54,185 nt of DNA from Leisingera sp. JC1 (GTDB taxonomy: Bacteria > Pseudomonadota > Alphaproteobacteria > Rhodobacterales > Rhodobacteraceae): positions 1-54,185 of the forward strand of contig NZ_LYUZ01000089.1 of assembly GCF_001679925.1 (NCBI RefSeq), in the 5' to 3' direction. Position numbers and translations under genes: made by a program. Under the pieces are notes generated by a model that ran no database searches, was not told the origin of the DNA, and saw only the letters and a program-made list of their open reading frames with translations. The stretch's first letter is position 1. The number at the start of each line of letters is the position of its first letter. Shown piece after piece: positions 25,988-34,097 of this stretch.

Positions 25988-28435
25988 ATGACTGAATTTC
26001 CCTCAACTGCCAAGGCAGTCATCATTGGCGGCGGCATCATCGGCTGCTCCACCGCCTACCACTTGGCCAAGCTAGGCTGGACCGACACCATTCTGCTGGA
26101 GCGGAAAAAGCTGACCTCGGGCACCACCTTCCACGCCGCCGGGCTGGTCGGGCAGCTGCGCTCGAACGCCAATATCACCCAGCTCTTGGGCTATTCGGTC
26201 GATCTCTACAATAAGATCGAAGAGGAGACCGGCCTGGGCACCGGCTGGAAGATGAACGGCGGGTTGCGGCTGGCATGCAATGAGGAACGCTGGACAGAGG
26301 TCAAGCGCCAGGCCACCACCGCGCATTCCTTCGGTCTGGAGATGGAGCTGCTGACCCCAAAAGAGGCGCAGGAACTGTGGCCGCTGATGGATATCTCCGA
26401 CGTCATCGGCGCGGCATTCATGCCGACCGACGGTCAGGCTAATCCCTCCGACATCACCCAGGCGCTGGCCAAGGGCGCGCGGATGGCCGGGGCGAAGATC
26501 TTCGAGGATACCAAGGTCACTGATATCGAGCTCGAAAACGGCAAGATACGCGCCGTCATCACCGAACGTGGCCGTATCGAATGCGAGAAGGTGATCTGCT
26601 GCGCCGGCCAGTGGACCCGCACCTTTGCCAAGCGGTTCGGGGTCAACGTGCCGCTGGTGCCGATGGAGCACCAGTATATGGTGACGGAGCCGTTCGAGGG
26701 CGTCCCCTCGGGCCTGCCCACCCTGCGCGACCCGGACCGGCTGACCTACTACAAGGAGGAAGTCGGCGGGCTGGTGATGGGCGGCTATGAGCCGAATCCG
26801 ATCCCCTGGGCCACGGACGGCATCCCGCAGGGTTTCCACTACACCCTTCTCGACAGCAACTTCGACCATTTTGAGCAGCTTATGGAGCTGGCGCTTGGCC
26901 GTGTGCCTGCCTTGGAGCATGCCGGCATCAAAACCCTGACCAACGGGCCGGAAAGTTTCACACCAGACGGCAACTTCATCATCGGCGAGGCGCCAGAGCT
27001 GCGGAACTTCTATGTCGGCGCGGGCTTCAACGCGTTTGGCATCGCCGCGGGCGGCGGCGCAGGCATGGCGCTGGCGGAATGGGTAATAAATGGTGAACCG
27101 CCGTTTGACCTCTGGTCCGCTGACATCCGCCGCTTTGGCCGCACGCATTTCGACACCGACTGGGTCCGCACCCGCACGGTCGAGGCTTACGGCAAACATT
27201 ACACCATGGCGTGGCCGCATGAGGAGCACGACAGCGGCCGCCCCTGCCGCAAGTCGCCGCTTTACGACACGCTGAAAAGCCAAGGCGCCTGTTTCGGCGA
27301 GAAGCTCGGCTGGGAGCGCCCGAACTGGTTTGCCGATGCCGCCAGGGGCGAGACACCTAAAGACGTCTACAGCTTCGGCCGCCAGAACTGGTTCGAGGCG
27401 GTGGGCCGCGAGCACAAGGCCGCGCGCGAGGCGGCGGTGCTGTATGATCAGACGTCCTTTGCCAAATTCGCGCTGAAAGGCCCGGATGCGGTCGCCGCGA
27501 TGAACTGGATCTGCGCCAATGACGTGAACAAGCCGGTGGGATCTCTGATCTACACCCAGATGCTGAATGACAAGGGCGGCATTGAATGCGATCTCACGGT
27601 GGGCCGTGTCGCGCATGACGAGTTCTACATCGTCACCGGCACCGGCTACGCCACCCATGACTTCGACTGGATCCGCCGCAACATTCCCAACGGTATGAAC
27701 TGCCAGCTGTTCGACATTACCTCCTCCAACGCGGTGCTGTCGCTGATGGGGCCGAAAGCGCGCGGCATCCTCGCCGCTGTTACGCGCGACGATGTCTCCA
27801 ACGACGGTTTCAAGTTCGGCACCATCCGCACCATCGGTATCGCAGGCTGCCCAGTGCAGGCGCTGCGCGTGACCTATGTGGGCGAGCTGGGCTGGGAGCT
27901 GCACCTGCCGGTGGAATACGCCCAGACCGTCTATGCCGCACTGATGGAGGCAGGCAAACCGCACGGCCTGGTCAATGCCGGCTACCGCTCGATCGAATCC
28001 CTGCGCCTTGAAAAAGGTTACCGCGCCTGGGGCTCGGATATCGGCCCCGATCACACCCCGTTCGAGGCCGGGCTCGGCTGGGCGGTGAAGCTCAGGAAGA
28101 ACATCCCCTTCAAGGGCCGCACAGCCGCCGAAGCGCAGAAGGCAGAGGGCGTCAAGAAGATGCTCGCCTGTTTCACCACCGATCCCGGCGTGGTGCTCCT
28201 TGGCCGCGAAACCATCTACCGCAATGGCAAGCGCGCCGGCTGGCTCACCTCCGGCGGTTACGGCTACACCGTCGGACGGTCCATTGGCTACGGCTACATC
28301 CGCAACCCCGATGGCGTGGATGCCGAATACGTGCTGAGCGGGGACTACGAGCTGGAGGTCGCCACAGAACGCGTCCCCTGCAACGTGAAGCTCTCACCTC
28401 TCTATGATCCGTCGATGAGCCGGGTGAAGATCTGA
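25988..28435 (+). CDS. FAD-dependent oxidoreductase fused to GcvT, dimethylglycine/sarcosine dehydrogenase-like
   Basis: 815 residues. Residues 1-370 form a DAO-type FAD domain (AVIIGGGIIGCSTAYHLAKL; SGTTFHAAGLVGQ, where the histidine is the likely covalent flavin link). About 370-425 is the FAO_M linker, and 430-805 the GcvT and GcvT C-terminal folate domains (YVGELGWELHLPVEYA, ESLRLEKGYRAWGSDIGPDH). Such enzymes oxidatively remove an N-methyl group and pass it to tetrahydrofolate. It starts 8 bases after the kinase stop and is last in the operon. Substrate could be dimethylglycine, sarcosine or a related N-methyl compound. Confidence 0.93.
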   Translation: MTEFPSTAKAVIIGGGIIGCSTAYHLAKLGWTDTILLERKKLTSGTTFHAAGLVGQLRSNANITQLLGYSVDLYNKIEEETGLGTGWKMNGGLRLACNEERWTEVKRQATTAHSFGLEMELLTPKEAQELWPLMDISDVIGAAFMPTDGQANPSDITQALAKGARMAGAKIFEDTKVTDIELENGKIRAVITERGRIECEKVICCAGQWTRTFAKRFGVNVPLVPMEHQYMVTEPFEGVPSGLPTLRDPDRLTYYKEEVGGLVMGGYEPNPIPWATDGIPQGFHYTLLDSNFDHFEQLMELALGRVPALEHAGIKTLTNGPESFTPDGNFIIGEAPELRNFYVGAGFNAFGIAAGGGAGMALAEWVINGEPPFDLWSADIRRFGRTHFDTDWVRTRTVEAYGKHYTMAWPHEEHDSGRPCRKSPLYDTLKSQGACFGEKLGWERPNWFADAARGETPKDVYSFGRQNWFEAVGREHKAAREAAVLYDQTSFAKFALKGPDAVAAMNWICANDVNKPVGSLIYTQMLNDKGGIECDLTVGRVAHDEFYIVTGTGYATHDFDWIRRNIPNGMNCQLFDITSSNAVLSLMGPKARGILAAVTRDDVSNDGFKFGTIRTIGIAGCPVQALRVTYVGELGWELHLPVEYAQTVYAALMEAGKPHGLVNAGYRSIESLRLEKGYRAWGSDIGPDHTPFEAGLGWAVKLRKNIPFKGRTAAEAQKAEGVKKMLACFTTDPGVVLLGRETIYRNGKRAGWLTSGGYGYTVGRSIGYGYIRNPDGVDAEYVLSGDYELEVATERVPCNVKLSPLYDPSMSRVKI

Positions 28436-28650
28436 ATCTGCGCTCCGCCATCGCCAAGGATACGATGATGCAATACTTGAAACAGAGGCAGCTAGCAGCC
28501 GTTTGCAGTTTCACCGGCAATTGGCATCTGTTCGGGACTGAGCGCTCAATCAATCCTTGGCGAACTTCGCAGCGGAGCAATCAAAGGGAAACTGGTACGC
28601 CGCCCGGGGCGCAAGAGGCTTAGTACTTCCCGCAGCAATGTTTCCCTTCA

Positions 28651-29562
28651 CTACTGCGGGCCTGTGCCAGCGGCCATGTGCTCAAGCAGCTCAAGGCAGC
28701 GTTGAGCGGACGGGTTGGCCCGTCCGAACCTGGTGAGCTTTGCGTAAAGCCGGGTGTTTCTTGAGTGCCAATCCACAGGCATTTCAACCAGGGAACCCCT
28801 GGCAAGGTAGGAATCGGCAAAGCTGCGCCAGCCCAGTCCCAGGCCGGCGCCGGCCGCGGCGGCCTCCAGCAGATAGACATAGCTGTCGAACTCCTCTCTG
28901 ACCTGCCAGCCGGCAAAGTCAGGATGCGCCCGCTGCCAGTCCCGCCAAGTCATCCAGCCGAAATTGTCCTTGCTCAGTTCCAGCAGCGGCGGCGGGGCAC
29001 AGGAACTTTCAAGCGCTTCCTTCGCCTGCTCGATCAGTTCAGGCGTGCCGACCGGTTTGATTTCCTCCTCGCAAACCACAACGTGCTTTTCCGCCGGAGG
29101 GAGTGAGGAGTACTCGAACACGATATCAGCCCCAGTATCAATTGCCGACCGGGTGAGGTTGTATTCGGCAGTCAGCAAGCGCAGCTCAACTTCCGGACCC
29201 AGAGCTTTACGCAGCTGGCCATGGCGCGGCATCAGCAAAAGATGTGAAACCGAATGCGAACAGACCAAGGTGACCAGGTTACCGGTCCGCGCCAGGCCAT
29301 GGACCGAATCCTGCAGCATGTCGAGGCCTTGTACCACCCCGGCATAGAACTGCTGCCCCTTTCTTGTCAGGCGGATAGGTGAACTTCCCCGGTCAAACAG
29401 CAGTGTGCCGAAGCGGATTTCCAGGTTGCGGATATGGCGGCTTATGGCGGGCTGTGACGTGTTCAGCTCCTCCGCCGCGCGGGCAAACCCCTGAAGGCGG
29501 GCCACTGCTTCAAATGCAGCCAGCGCATTGAAGGATGGAAGAGCGTATTTCCGTTCCGACAT
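28651..29562 (-). CDS. LysR-family transcriptional regulator
   Basis: 303 residues from MSERKYALPSFNALAAFEAV; upstream in-frame codons exist but add an unlikely tail. The helix-turn-helix is ARAAEELNTSQPAISRHIRN, and the region LTRKGQQFYAGV is typical of GcvA-like LysR proteins. Divergent to the racemase-like/sulfotransferase/FrhB operon, with about 106 bases between starts, so it is the likely regulator of that operon. The 215 bases between its stop and the FAD-GcvT gene contain nothing I can name. Confidence 0.93.
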   Translation of the reverse strand: MSERKYALPSFNALAAFEAVARLQGFARAAEELNTSQPAISRHIRNLEIRFGTLLFDRGSSPIRLTRKGQQFYAGVVQGLDMLQDSVHGLARTGNLVTLVCSHSVSHLLLMPRHGQLRKALGPEVELRLLTAEYNLTRSAIDTGADIVFEYSSLPPAEKHVVVCEEEIKPVGTPELIEQAKEALESSCAPPPLLELSKDNFGWMTWRDWQRAHPDFAGWQVREEFDSYVYLLEAAAAGAGLGLGWRSFADSYLARGSLVEMPVDWHSRNTRLYAKLTRFGRANPSAQRCLELLEHMAAGTGPQ

Positions 29563-29576
29563 ATCAATTTCGATAT
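29561..29576. promoter_or_regulatory. near-palindrome at the lysR start, candidate operator
   Basis: ATATCAATTTCGATAT is an inverted repeat (ATATC...GATAT with an AT-rich centre) covering the lysR start codon and lying about 95 bases before the divergent operon. This position suits autoregulation by the LysR protein. Confidence 0.4.
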
Positions 29577-29668
29577 GCCTATATGAACGCAAAAGCAATG
29601 GAAATCCATTGAGAACCCGGGGAAGCTCCTGTGCGAAAGACACCTCTAACCAACTGGCGGATTGCAGC

Positions 29669-30505
29669 ATGGGCGACTACGAAAAACCACGTAAATGGGC
29701 AGATCCCAAAGTGAAACTCTTCCCGCACCAGGTTGGGTTTACCTGTCCGCCGCATGATTTCGATGCAGCCCCTTCGGACTTCCTCCGCATGGCGCCGCAC
29801 AGTGTCGGCGCCCATGGCTGGATGCTGCATGTGCCCGATTATGCGCACCGGCTGGAGCAGCGGAAAAAGAACTTCGGCATGCTTGAGGATTTTCTGGAGT
29901 GCATGGCGAACAACGGGGCCGACGTCTGCGGGCAGGTGGGATCAAATTGGGTGCACGCCTCGGGCCTGGGCGTCGAAGGGATCCGCCAGCACTGCGAAAT
30001 GCTGAGCGACAAATACGAAACTCCGTTTCACATGGCCGGCTACGCAATGGTCGAAGCCCTGCGTGCAAGCAATGTCGAGAAGGTGGCGCTGAATGCCTGC
30101 TACCATCCTGCCAGCTGGTATCAGGGTACCGTCAGCTTCCTGAAAGAAGCCGGATTCGACGTGATCTGGGCCGGGAACTTCTACGATCAGGGCTGGTTCG
30201 CCTCGCAGCAGGAGGTCGACGACTGCATCTGGTGTTTCGACGAAGAGCTGATCTGGAAGTCCTTTGACTACACTGCCGAACAGGCGCCAAGTGCCGACGC
30301 CTACCTGATCAACGGGATGAGCAACTACCGCCGCCCTTCGGACGGGATTGCGCAGCGCCCGGTCCACTACGCCGCTGCGCTGGAGGAGCGCTTGGGCAAG
30401 CCGGTCATCGGCCATGACATCGCTCTCTACTGGCGGATTTTCAAAACCCTCGGCATAGCGCCGGAAACCGAACAGGGCAGTTTGCTCTCCTCTCTGAAAG
30501 ACTGA
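29669..30505 (+). CDS. Asp/Glu racemase-superfamily protein (maleate isomerase/arylmalonate decarboxylase-like), both catalytic Cys replaced
   Basis: 278 residues. The overall pattern matches the arylmalonate decarboxylase/maleate isomerase branch: VGFTCPPHDFDAAPSDFLRM, then NACYHPASWYQGTVSFLKEA, then YAAALEERLGKPVIGHDIAL. In my by-eye alignment the first catalytic cysteine position is glycine (GQVGSNWVHASG) and the second is also glycine (YLINGMSNYRR). A cysteine four residues before the first site might substitute. Racemization or decarboxylation by the usual chemistry is therefore doubtful. First gene of a three-gene operon; the sulfotransferase starts 2 bases after its stop. Start 29669 was chosen because an upstream extension overlaps the LysR promoter. 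Confidence 0.72.
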   Translation: MGDYEKPRKWADPKVKLFPHQVGFTCPPHDFDAAPSDFLRMAPHSVGAHGWMLHVPDYAHRLEQRKKNFGMLEDFLECMANNGADVCGQVGSNWVHASGLGVEGIRQHCEMLSDKYETPFHMAGYAMVEALRASNVEKVALNACYHPASWYQGTVSFLKEAGFDVIWAGNFYDQGWFASQQEVDDCIWCFDEELIWKSFDYTAEQAPSADAYLINGMSNYRRPSDGIAQRPVHYAAALEERLGKPVIGHDIALYWRIFKTLGIAPETEQGSLLSSLKD

Positions 30506-30507
30506 CC

Positions 30508-31263
30508 ATGCACAAGATCGTTGCCCTCTGGGCCATCCCCCGCTCCACCTCCACCGCCTTCGAATGGATGATGCGGCAGCGCGGTGATCTGGACTGCCTG
30601 CACGAACCTTTTGGCGAAGCCTGGTATCAGGGCGAGGACCCGCTCTGGCCGCGGTTCAGGGAAGGCGAAAAGACAACGCCCGGTCTGACACTGGACAGTG
30701 TGTGGGATGATATCCGCGAGCGGGCGCATAAAGGTCCAGTCTTCATCAAGGACTTTCCGCATTACATCAATCACATGTGGGACGCGGAGTTTCTGTCGCA
30801 TTTCACCCACGCCTTCCTGATCCGCGACCCCGCCAAGACCATCACGTCTATGCACCACAAGTGGCCCGACTTTGACGAATTGGAAGTAGGTTTTCCCGAG
30901 CAGCGGGCCCTGTTCGACCTTCTGACGGCGCTGAATGGCACACCTCCGCCGGTTGTCGACAGTGACGATCTGCTGGAATACCCGGAGGAGGTGACACACG
31001 CCTTCTGCGATGCAGTTGACATCCCCTTCATACAAGAGGCGCTGAGCTGGGAAGCCGGAGGCGACCCCTCTGCCCACAGCTGGTGGGACGGCGGGTCGTT
31101 TCATGCAAACTTGGCCCAATCCACCGGCCTGACGCCGCAGAGGCGCAAGTACATCGATCTTAAGGACACGCCGGAACGGGTTCAACGGGTGCACCGCCGG
31201 ATGAAGCCGCACTACGATCACATGTACAAGCACCGCCTGCGTGTGCGGCAATCCGCAGGTTAA
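30508..31263 (+). CDS. sulfotransferase-family protein
   Basis: 251 residues. The 5'-phosphosulfate loop of PAPS-dependent sulfotransferases is seen at the N-terminus (VALWAIPRSTSTAFEWMM) and the 3'-phosphate site in HAFLIRDPAKTITSMHHKWP. FIKDFPHYINHMW also fits. It should transfer sulfate from PAPS to an alcohol or amine. Alternatively it may be one of the PAPS-fold proteins used for other activation chemistry. It sits between a racemase-superfamily protein and an FrhB-like iron-sulfur protein, both with tight spacing (2 and 18 bases), so the three probably act on one compound. The acceptor is unknown. Confidence 0.88.
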   Translation: MHKIVALWAIPRSTSTAFEWMMRQRGDLDCLHEPFGEAWYQGEDPLWPRFREGEKTTPGLTLDSVWDDIRERAHKGPVFIKDFPHYINHMWDAEFLSHFTHAFLIRDPAKTITSMHHKWPDFDELEVGFPEQRALFDLLTALNGTPPPVVDSDDLLEYPEEVTHAFCDAVDIPFIQEALSWEAGGDPSAHSWWDGGSFHANLAQSTGLTPQRRKYIDLKDTPERVQRVHRRMKPHYDHMYKHRLRVRQSAG

Positions 31264-31281
31264 AGCAGGAGTATTTGGAGA

Positions 31282-32481
31282 ATGCGGCAGCCCGGTTCAG
31301 TGAAAGAAGTCGTCGAAGCCGGCCTATGCATCGGCTGCGGGCTGTGCGAGGCGATGGCGCCGGAACGCTGGAAAATGGCCTACACGCCGCAAGGCCGCCT
31401 GCGCCCGTCCAGGATAGGCGCGGGATCTGATGCGGAAATCCTGCAAGCCTGCCCGGGGGCAGTTGCCCGTCCCAACAGCGAATCCGCCCCGCTCGGGGAC
31501 GCAGTCTGGGGCGGCTATCACCGGATGCAGGAAGCCTGGGCCAGCGATCCGGACACCCGGTTCCGGGCAGCTACGGGTGGTGTTCTGACCGCACTTGCCG
31601 CGCACTTGCTCCGGTCCGGCCAGGCACGTTTCATCCTGCATTGCGCCGCCGACCCGCAAGCGCCGATGCGATCGGTCTGGTGCCTCAGCGGCACGCCCAG
31701 CCAGCTCTTGCAGCGCGCAGGATCGCGCTATGGCCCAAGCGACACGCTGGCCGGGCTGCAAGCGGCGCTTGACCGCGATGAGCCTTTTGCCGTTATTGCA
31801 AAACCCTGCGATGCCGGTGCGCTGCGCGAAGTTTCTAAATCCGATCAACGGCTGGCACGGAACCTCGTGGGTGTTCTCGTCATGGTTTGCGGCGGCGCAT
31901 CGGATCTGGGCAAGTCGCAAGCCGTGCTCGATGAATACAAGCTGTCCGAAACAGACGTCGCACTGTTCCGCTACCGGGGCCACGGCAACCCAGGACCGAC
32001 AAGGATCGAAACGCACGACGGCCGCGCCTTCCAGAAAACTTATGGCGAGATGTGGGCTGACGAAAGCGGCTGGCGTATCCAGACCCGCTGCAAGATCTGT
32101 CCCGATGCCTTGGGGGAAGCTGCGGATGTAGCAGCCGCGGATATATGGCCGGATGCCAGTCCTGATGGCGATGATGAGGGCTTCAACGGGGTAATCACAC
32201 GGACAGCCGCCGGCGAGCGGCTCTTCCGCGCCGCGTGCGAAGCCGGGAGCCTGACCGCCGGCGCAGACATCACCCCCCGCCAGTTCGACACCTTTCAGCC
32301 GCATCAGGTCCGCAAGAAACACGCCTTGGCCGCGCGGCTCAGAGGCATGGATGCGGCGGGCTCGCCGGTGTACCGGCATGAAGGTCTAAGGCTGGAAACA
32401 CTCGATACCCGCGATGCGCAGGAGGAGGCGGGAACCCTGCAGCGAGTCCGCAACGGCAGGTTCCATGAAAAACTTCCTTAG
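31282..32481 (+). CDS. FrhB/FdhB-like (coenzyme F420 hydrogenase beta-subunit family) iron-sulfur flavoprotein
   Basis: 399 residues. An N-terminal 4Fe-4S site uses Cys16, 19 and 22 (CIGCGLC) and Cys57 (QACPGA). The FrhB N domain (FRAATGGVLTALAAHLLRSG) and FrhB/FdhB C domain (CKICPDALGEAADVAAADIW, two more cysteines) follow. In methanogens and actinobacteria such proteins reduce F420; in other bacteria they act as FAD/Fe-S reductases in unrelated pathways. Rhodobacteraceae are not known to make F420, so this is presumably an F420-independent redox enzyme. AGGAG upstream supports the start. Last gene of the operon. Confidence 0.9.
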   Translation: MRQPGSVKEVVEAGLCIGCGLCEAMAPERWKMAYTPQGRLRPSRIGAGSDAEILQACPGAVARPNSESAPLGDAVWGGYHRMQEAWASDPDTRFRAATGGVLTALAAHLLRSGQARFILHCAADPQAPMRSVWCLSGTPSQLLQRAGSRYGPSDTLAGLQAALDRDEPFAVIAKPCDAGALREVSKSDQRLARNLVGVLVMVCGGASDLGKSQAVLDEYKLSETDVALFRYRGHGNPGPTRIETHDGRAFQKTYGEMWADESGWRIQTRCKICPDALGEAADVAAADIWPDASPDGDDEGFNGVITRTAAGERLFRAACEAGSLTAGADITPRQFDTFQPHQVRKKHALAARLRGMDAAGSPVYRHEGLRLETLDTRDAQEEAGTLQRVRNGRFHEKLP

Positions 32482-33109
32482 CGGGGGACAGACCAAAGGG
32501 TTTGACCTATAGTGAAATTGGCGCACGCCGCCCAGCAGCTTGCGTTAAGGTCCGCCTTGGTCCGAACTGATCCTTCTTGCGATGCGTTTCGGAAGTGCAG
32601 CCAGGGTCACATACTGCTTCGGTCAGTGGTGGCGCTGAACCGGCCCTACCCGATCCTGTTTCAAGCAGCATCCAACACTATAGCCGCTTCCAGTTGGGTT
32701 TCTGGCATAGCTTCAGTCTCCTCAAAAGGAAGCACTGTTCCGCGCTGAGAAGGTTCACGATTTCAAGCCGTTTGCGCATTTCCAGGATAACTGCCGTTCG
32801 TTCTGCACAGCAGAACCGGGTTAGCAGCAGCGCAGAAGGATTTCTGCTAAGCGTCTGCTCGCAGCTTTAGAATAGCACTTCCGCAATTGCACAATGCCGA
32901 CCTCGGATACAACGCAGAACCAGTGCCATGGCGAAGAGGTCCGCCTCCATGAACGGCCCAATGCTGCCGTATGTGCGGCATTCAAATTGCTGCAGCGCGG
33001 CCTGCAATTCCGTGCAATCGCGAAACCGTGCTTGGCCCGCACTAGCAAGATTGGGCACAAGCCTGTTCGCCCAAAAGCTCAAAGAAGCAATTCAGCAAGA
33101 TGAGCCAGT
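32482..33109. other. 628-base stretch with no convincing gene
   Basis: Short open frames exist on both strands (for example minus 32870-33080), but none has a ribosome-binding site, a recognisable domain or codon use like the neighbours. GC content is lower than in the flanking genes. It may be decayed DNA between the FrhB operon and the next regulator. Confidence 0.6.
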
Positions 33110-33979
33110 CTATTGGGTTTGCAACCATCTCGAAAACGCAGCGGCGCAGTCTTGGGAAGCAGCTTTGCGCGGGCGCACCAGAAAGTAGCCGTAGTCCTGC
33201 AGCACATGCGGTGACAGGCGGAACAGCTTTGCTTCTTCCAGTTCCCGCTCGATCAGCGTGTCCATCAGGGCGATCCCCTGACCATCAGAAACCGCCTGAA
33301 CACGCACATTGGGGTCAGGGATGATCAGCGTGTCCCGGCGCGTCCGGTGCGGCAGCCCCGCGGCATTCAGCCAGTCGGTCCAGGCATCGCTGTCATCATG
33401 ATCACGCAGCAGCGTAAATGTTGAAACCGCATGCTCCCAGCCGAGCCGCTCCACCGTTTCCATTGCTGCAGCGTTGCCTGCAGGAAAGGCCGGGCACGGC
33501 AGGAACGGTATAACCTCGCCATCTCCCCATTGCCCGCTTCCCCAACGGATTGCGATATCAACACCTTGCGCTTCAAGGTCGAACAGCCGGATCATCGGTT
33601 GCAGCCGCAGCTGGATATCCGGATGCTCCTGCATGAAGGACATCAGCCGCGGCGACAGCCAGCGGGCGGCGAAATAGGTGGAGACACCCACTGTCAAGGT
33701 TCTGGCAGAGATCCCTTTGAGGGCCAGAATGCCGACCTCAATCTCTTCATAGAGGCTTTGGCAGGCAGCCAGCAGCTTGAGCCCGCCCGGCGTCATCTCC
33801 ACCCCGCGGGCGTTGCGCTGAAACAGCGCGAACCCCAGATCCGCCTCCAGCGTTTTCACCTGATAGCTGACCGCGCCCTTGGTCATGTTCAGCGCCCCGG
33901 CCGCATCTGAAAAACTGCGGTAGCGGGCGATCTCAGCAAACAGGCGCAGGCTGTCGTGATGGCGGAATTCTACGGCCAT
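33110..33979 (-). CDS. LysR-family (GcvA-like) transcriptional regulator
   Basis: 289 residues starting MAVEFRHHDSLRLFAEIARY; the longer in-frame start would run into the promoter of the divergent gene. The helix-turn-helix is FSDAAGALNMTKGAVSYQVK and the effector domain contains LFDLEAQGVDIAIRWGSGQW, a GcvA-type signature. It faces the MttB-family gene with 118 bases between starts, where an ATATT/AATAT inverted repeat lies at 34041-34055. It is the probable regulator of that methyltransferase operon. Confidence 0.93.
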   Translation of the reverse strand: MAVEFRHHDSLRLFAEIARYRSFSDAAGALNMTKGAVSYQVKTLEADLGFALFQRNARGVEMTPGGLKLLAACQSLYEEIEVGILALKGISARTLTVGVSTYFAARWLSPRLMSFMQEHPDIQLRLQPMIRLFDLEAQGVDIAIRWGSGQWGDGEVIPFLPCPAFPAGNAAAMETVERLGWEHAVSTFTLLRDHDDSDAWTDWLNAAGLPHRTRRDTLIIPDPNVRVQAVSDGQGIALMDTLIERELEEAKLFRLSPHVLQDYGYFLVRPRKAASQDCAAAFSRWLQTQ

Positions 33980-34097
33980 GATGCAAAACGTATAAATTCT
34001 CTGAACGTTGCGGGCAAATAATATCGATTGCTGGCGGGAAATATTCTGAAAATATGGGTCACGAGGCACATCCTCGGGAGTTTCATCGTTGGGAAAT

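Noticed and set aside
26072-28054. 660-codon minus-strand frame opposite the FAD-GcvT gene
   Set aside because: Antisense shadow; the plus-strand protein is complete with clear motifs, and the opposite product has no recognisable fold.
32870-33082. Minus-strand frame of about 70 codons in the gap after the FrhB gene
   Set aside because: No ribosome-binding site, no family resemblance, and overlapping frames of similar quality on the other strand.
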